Positions 61,386 through 64,000 of a stretch of 64,000 nucleotides of DNA are shown one piece after another. Source of the DNA: a bacterium (GTDB taxonomy: Bacteria > Elusimicrobiota > Elusimicrobia > UBA1565 > UBA9628); assembly GCA_021822495.1 (NCBI GenBank), contig JAKAQO010000001.1:186001-250000 (forward strand), written 5' to 3'. The notes under the pieces are model-generated. The model did no database searches and was not told where the DNA came from. It saw nothing but the letters and a program-made list of their open reading frames with translations. The translations under genes were made by a program, and so were the position numbers. The stretch's first letter is position 1; each line of letters begins with the position of its first letter.

Positions 61386-63449
61386 TTAAATCCTTTGAAG
61401 AATCAAATCAATGAGCTTAATTCCAATAAAGGGAACGATGAGGCCTCCTAATCCATAAATCAAAACATGGCGGCGTAAAAGTTCTTCCGCCGAAACGTGG
61501 CGATAACGAACGCCTCTTAAGGCCAGGGGAATCAAGAAAACAATGATGAGGGCGTTAAAAATCACCGCCGAGAGAATGGCGTTTTGGGGACTTGAAAGAC
61601 GCATCACATTCAGCGCGTTTAAAGCGGGATAAACGCCCACAAAAGCCGCCGGGATAATGGCGAAATATTTCGAGATATCGTTGGCGATGCTAAAAGTCGT
61701 CAAGGCGCCGCGCGTCATTAAGAGCTGTTTTCCGATTTCAACAATTTCGATAAGCTTCGTCGGATTGGAGTCCAAATCCACCATATTCCCCGCCTCTTTC
61801 GCCGCCTGAGTGCCGGTGTTCATCGCGACCGCCACATCCGCCTGGGCCAGGGCCGGAGCGTCATTGGTCCCATCTCCAGTCATCGCGATCAAGCGCCCTT
61901 CTTTTTGAAGCCCTTGGATGTAGCGAAGCTTTGTCTCTGGAGAAGCTTGGGCGAGAAAATCATCCACTCCCGCTTCGGCCGCGATAGCGGCGGCCGTCAG
62001 GGAATTATCTCCGGTTACCATGATGGTCTTAATTCCCATTTTTCTTAAATCGGCAAAACGCGCGCGAATGCCGCCTTTGACGATATCTTTTAAACGGACC
62101 ACTCCCAAGACCTTGGGGCCATCGGCGAAAACAAGCGGAGTTTCTCCCTGCCTTGAGATTTTCTCAACGAGCTGCTCAATCTCTGCCGGATAAACTCCAT
62201 TTTGAGATTGCACAAAGGTTTTGATTGCTTCCGCCGCGCCTTTGCGAATGACGCGATCTTTGACATTGACGCCGCTCATCCGGGTGCGCGCGCTAAAGGG
62301 AATAAAACTCGCTCCTAAGTCCCGCAAATCCCGACTCTTAATTCCGTAACGTTCCTTTGTCAAAACAACAATACTTCTCCCCTCGGGGGTTTCATCCGCC
62401 AGGGAAGACAACTGGGCCGCCTCCGCGAGTTCTTGTTCCTTAATCCCCGGAGCCGCGATGAGTTCGGCCGCCTGGCGGTTGCCCAAGGTAATCGTCCCCG
62501 TTTTATCTAACAGAAGAATGTCCACATCTCCGGCCGCTTCAACCGCGCGGCCCGAAGTCGCAATGACATTGGCTTGAATCATCCGGTCCATACCCGCGAC
62601 CCCAATGGCTGATAACAAACCGCCAATCGTAGTCGGCGCCAAGCAAACAAATAGAGCGATGAGAACCGTAATCGTAACGGGCGCCCCGTGACCGGCCGCG
62701 GTCGCGCTGTAAATGGAAAAAGGAAGAAGGGTCGCGCAAACCAGCAGAAAAATAATCGTCAAGGCCGCCAAGAGAATATTGAGAGCGATCTCATTGGGAG
62801 TTTTCTGACGCTTGGCGCCTTCGACGAGCGAAATCATCTTGTCTAGGAAGGCTTCGCCCGGGTTAGCGGTAATTTTAATGACGATCCAGTCCGACAAAAC
62901 CAAGGTCCCGCCAGTCACCGCGCTCCGGTCGCCTCCGCTTTCCCGGATGACGGGCGCGCTTTCCCCGGTAATCGCGCTCTCATTAACCGAAGCGATTCCC
63001 TCGATCACTTCCCCATCTCCCGGAATAAAATCTCCGGCCTCGGCCAGGACAATATCTCCGGCTCTAAGATCTGACGAAGAAACCATGTTAAAGCCCGAAT
63101 CTTTTTTAGGGGAATTTAATTTCTTTGCCTTCACATCTTTGCGGGTCTTTCTTAAACTCTCAGCCTGAGCCTTTCCGCGACCCTCGGCCATGGCTTCCGC
63201 GAAATTAGCGAACAAAAGCGTAAACCAAAGCCACAAGGAAATTTGAAGAATGAAACCTGAAGGAGCTTCCCCTTTTCCAAAAAGACTTTGAAAAAATAGT
63301 CCAGAGCTCAAGAGAGCGCCCGCAAGAACGCAAAACATAACCGGGTTTCGCATCTGGTTTCTGGGCGATAATTTGAGAAAGGAATCAAGAACAGCCCTTT
63401 TTACCAAGGGCGGATCAAACAAAGGCCTTCCCTGGGATTTCTTTCTCAT
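61386..63449 (-). CDS. kdpB: K+-transporting ATPase subunit KdpB
   Basis: 687 residues, P-type ATPase. Phosphorylated Asp in [20 protein letters not shown]-domain [15 protein letters not shown], nucleotide-binding [14 protein letters not shown], hinge [18 protein letters not shown] and [20 protein letters not shown]. Start at 63449 ([11 protein letters not shown]) by ATGA overlap with kdpA; the longer in-frame start at 63674 lies inside kdpA. Powers high-affinity K+ uptake through KdpA. Confidence 0.96.
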   Translation of the reverse strand: MRKKSQGRPLFDPPLVKRAVLDSFLKLSPRNQMRNPVMFCVLAGALLSSGLFFQSLFGKGEAPSGFILQISLWLWFTLLFANFAEAMAEGRGKAQAESLRKTRKDVKAKKLNSPKKDSGFNMVSSSDLRAGDIVLAEAGDFIPGDGEVIEGIASVNESAITGESAPVIRESGGDRSAVTGGTLVLSDWIVIKITANPGEAFLDKMISLVEGAKRQKTPNEIALNILLAALTIIFLLVCATLLPFSIYSATAAGHGAPVTITVLIALFVCLAPTTIGGLLSAIGVAGMDRMIQANVIATSGRAVEAAGDVDILLLDKTGTITLGNRQAAELIAAPGIKEQELAEAAQLSSLADETPEGRSIVVLTKERYGIKSRDLRDLGASFIPFSARTRMSGVNVKDRVIRKGAAEAIKTFVQSQNGVYPAEIEQLVEKISRQGETPLVFADGPKVLGVVRLKDIVKGGIRARFADLRKMGIKTIMVTGDNSLTAAAIAAEAGVDDFLAQASPETKLRYIQGLQKEGRLIAMTGDGTNDAPALAQADVAVAMNTGTQAAKEAGNMVDLDSNPTKLIEIVEIGKQLLMTRGALTTFSIANDISKYFAIIPAAFVGVYPALNALNVMRLSSPQNAILSAVIFNALIIVFLIPLALRGVRYRHVSAEELLRRHVLIYGLGGLIVPFIGIKLIDLILQRI

Positions 63450-64000
63450 ATTCGAACCATTTCTAAATGCTCCGCGAGAGGGCCGAGGGCCAAGGCAGGC
63501 ACAAACGACAAGACTCCAACGATGAGAATTACGGCAATCAAAAGACCCACAAAAAGAGCAGAGGACGTCGACAAGGTTCCCGCGCTGGGAGGAATGACTT
63601 TTTTGCGCGCGAGCGACCCGGCTAAAGCCAAAATGGGAATTTTCATCCAAAACCGGCTTAAAAGCATGACCCATCCGCCCAAAATGTTATAAAAAGGAAC
63701 GTTGGCATTAAGACCCGCAAAAGCGCTTCCGTTATTATTTCCCATCGAGGTGAAAGCGTAGAGAATTTGGCTAAACCCATGCGGCCCGGGGTTAGAGACG
63801 GCGGAAGTCCCGGATGAGAAACTCACCGCAAGCGCGGTTGAGCCCAAGACAATAGCGGGCATGACCAAAATCACGACGGAAGCCATTTGCATTTCAAAAC
63901 TCTCTATTTTTTTCCCCAGATACTCGGGAGTGCGCCCCACCATGAGCCCGGCGACAAAAACCGCGACCAAGACAAAGGCAATCATCCCGTAAAGACCGCA
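63446..64000 (-). CDS. kdpA: K+-transporting ATPase subunit KdpA, C-terminal part
   Basis: The frame runs from the right edge (residues [15 protein letters not shown]) to TGA at 63446-63448, about 184 residues, a third of the usual 557. Conserved [20 protein letters not shown] and the selectivity-filter region [20 protein letters not shown] are present. Truncated only by the window edge; kdpF and the promoter must lie beyond 64000. Confidence 0.95.
   Translation of the reverse strand, partial: CGLYGMIAFVLVAVFVAGLMVGRTPEYLGKKIESFEMQMASVVILVMPAIVLGSTALAVSFSSGTSAVSNPGPHGFSQILYAFTSMGNNNGSAFAGLNANVPFYNILGGWVMLLSRFWMKIPILALAGSLARKKVIPPSAGTLSTSSALFVGLLIAVILIVGVLSFVPALALGPLAEHLEMVRI

Noticed and set aside
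1-64000. CRISPR array, prophage or rRNA operon
   Set aside because: No regularly spaced direct repeats, phage structural genes or rRNA sequence were seen on either strand.

Overview
The window reads as chromosomal DNA of a Gram-negative-type (diderm) bacterium. It has a type IV pilus secretin (PilQ), a tripartite RND efflux pump with an outer-membrane channel, a heptosyltransferase-like GT9 enzyme and many lipoproteins or signal peptides. Codon use and gene mix fit an uncultured lineage. I lean weakly towards Elusimicrobiota (Pil operon, GTP-type PEP carboxykinase, group-4-hydrogenase-like complex, papain-like peptidase), but nothing here proves the phylum.

Layout. 0-7.7 kb: end of a CPXCG zinc-ribbon gene, tRNA-Gly(GCC), glutathione peroxidase, ClC channel, an orphan GAF histidine kinase, anmK-ogt-lipoprotein, and a GT-C membrane protein. 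7.8-12.5 kb is an accessory patch: two secreted unknowns behind duplicated promoters (one with a 14-G spacer), a coupled pair of small genes, and a ParDE toxin-antitoxin module whose toxin is broken by an IS630-type element and a frameshift. 12.5-14.6 kb: E1 alpha/beta of a 2-oxoacid dehydrogenase and a Dabb-domain protein. 14.7-30.5 kb: one long co-directional chain, pilMNOPQ followed almost without gaps by an O-antigen ligase/polymerase-like protein, two YfhO-like proteins, glycosyltransferases, a UPF0104 membrane protein and an asparagine synthetase. 30.5-32.4 kb: exported C1B (bleomycin-hydrolase-like) peptidase.

32.6-44.7 kb is a GC-rich island and the most unusual part. A cysteine-free ArsR regulator and a cassette of five small genes face an operon encoding a complete Hyf/Ehr-type membrane complex (two HyfB-like antiporter subunits, HyfC, HyfE, HyfF, HyfG, HyfI). 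HyfG has lost one cysteine from each nickel-binding CxxC pair, so this looks like an 'energy-converting hydrogenase-related' complex rather than a hydrogenase. A HTH-PTS EIIA fusion protein sits inside the operon. A 24-nt dyad is shared by the promoter regions of the operon and of the small-gene cassette.

44.9-64 kb: GTP-type PEP carboxykinase preceded by a second ArsR (about 74% identical to the first by eye) and by kdpE and kdpD; a secreted unknown; a Spy/CpxP-like protein; an mdtABC-like RND pump with NodT-type channel; and kdpCBA, with kdpA running off the right edge. The recurring theme is ion and energy homeostasis (Kdp potassium uptake, a proton/sodium-pumping-type complex, ClC channel, PEPCK) tied together by two near-identical ArsR regulators.
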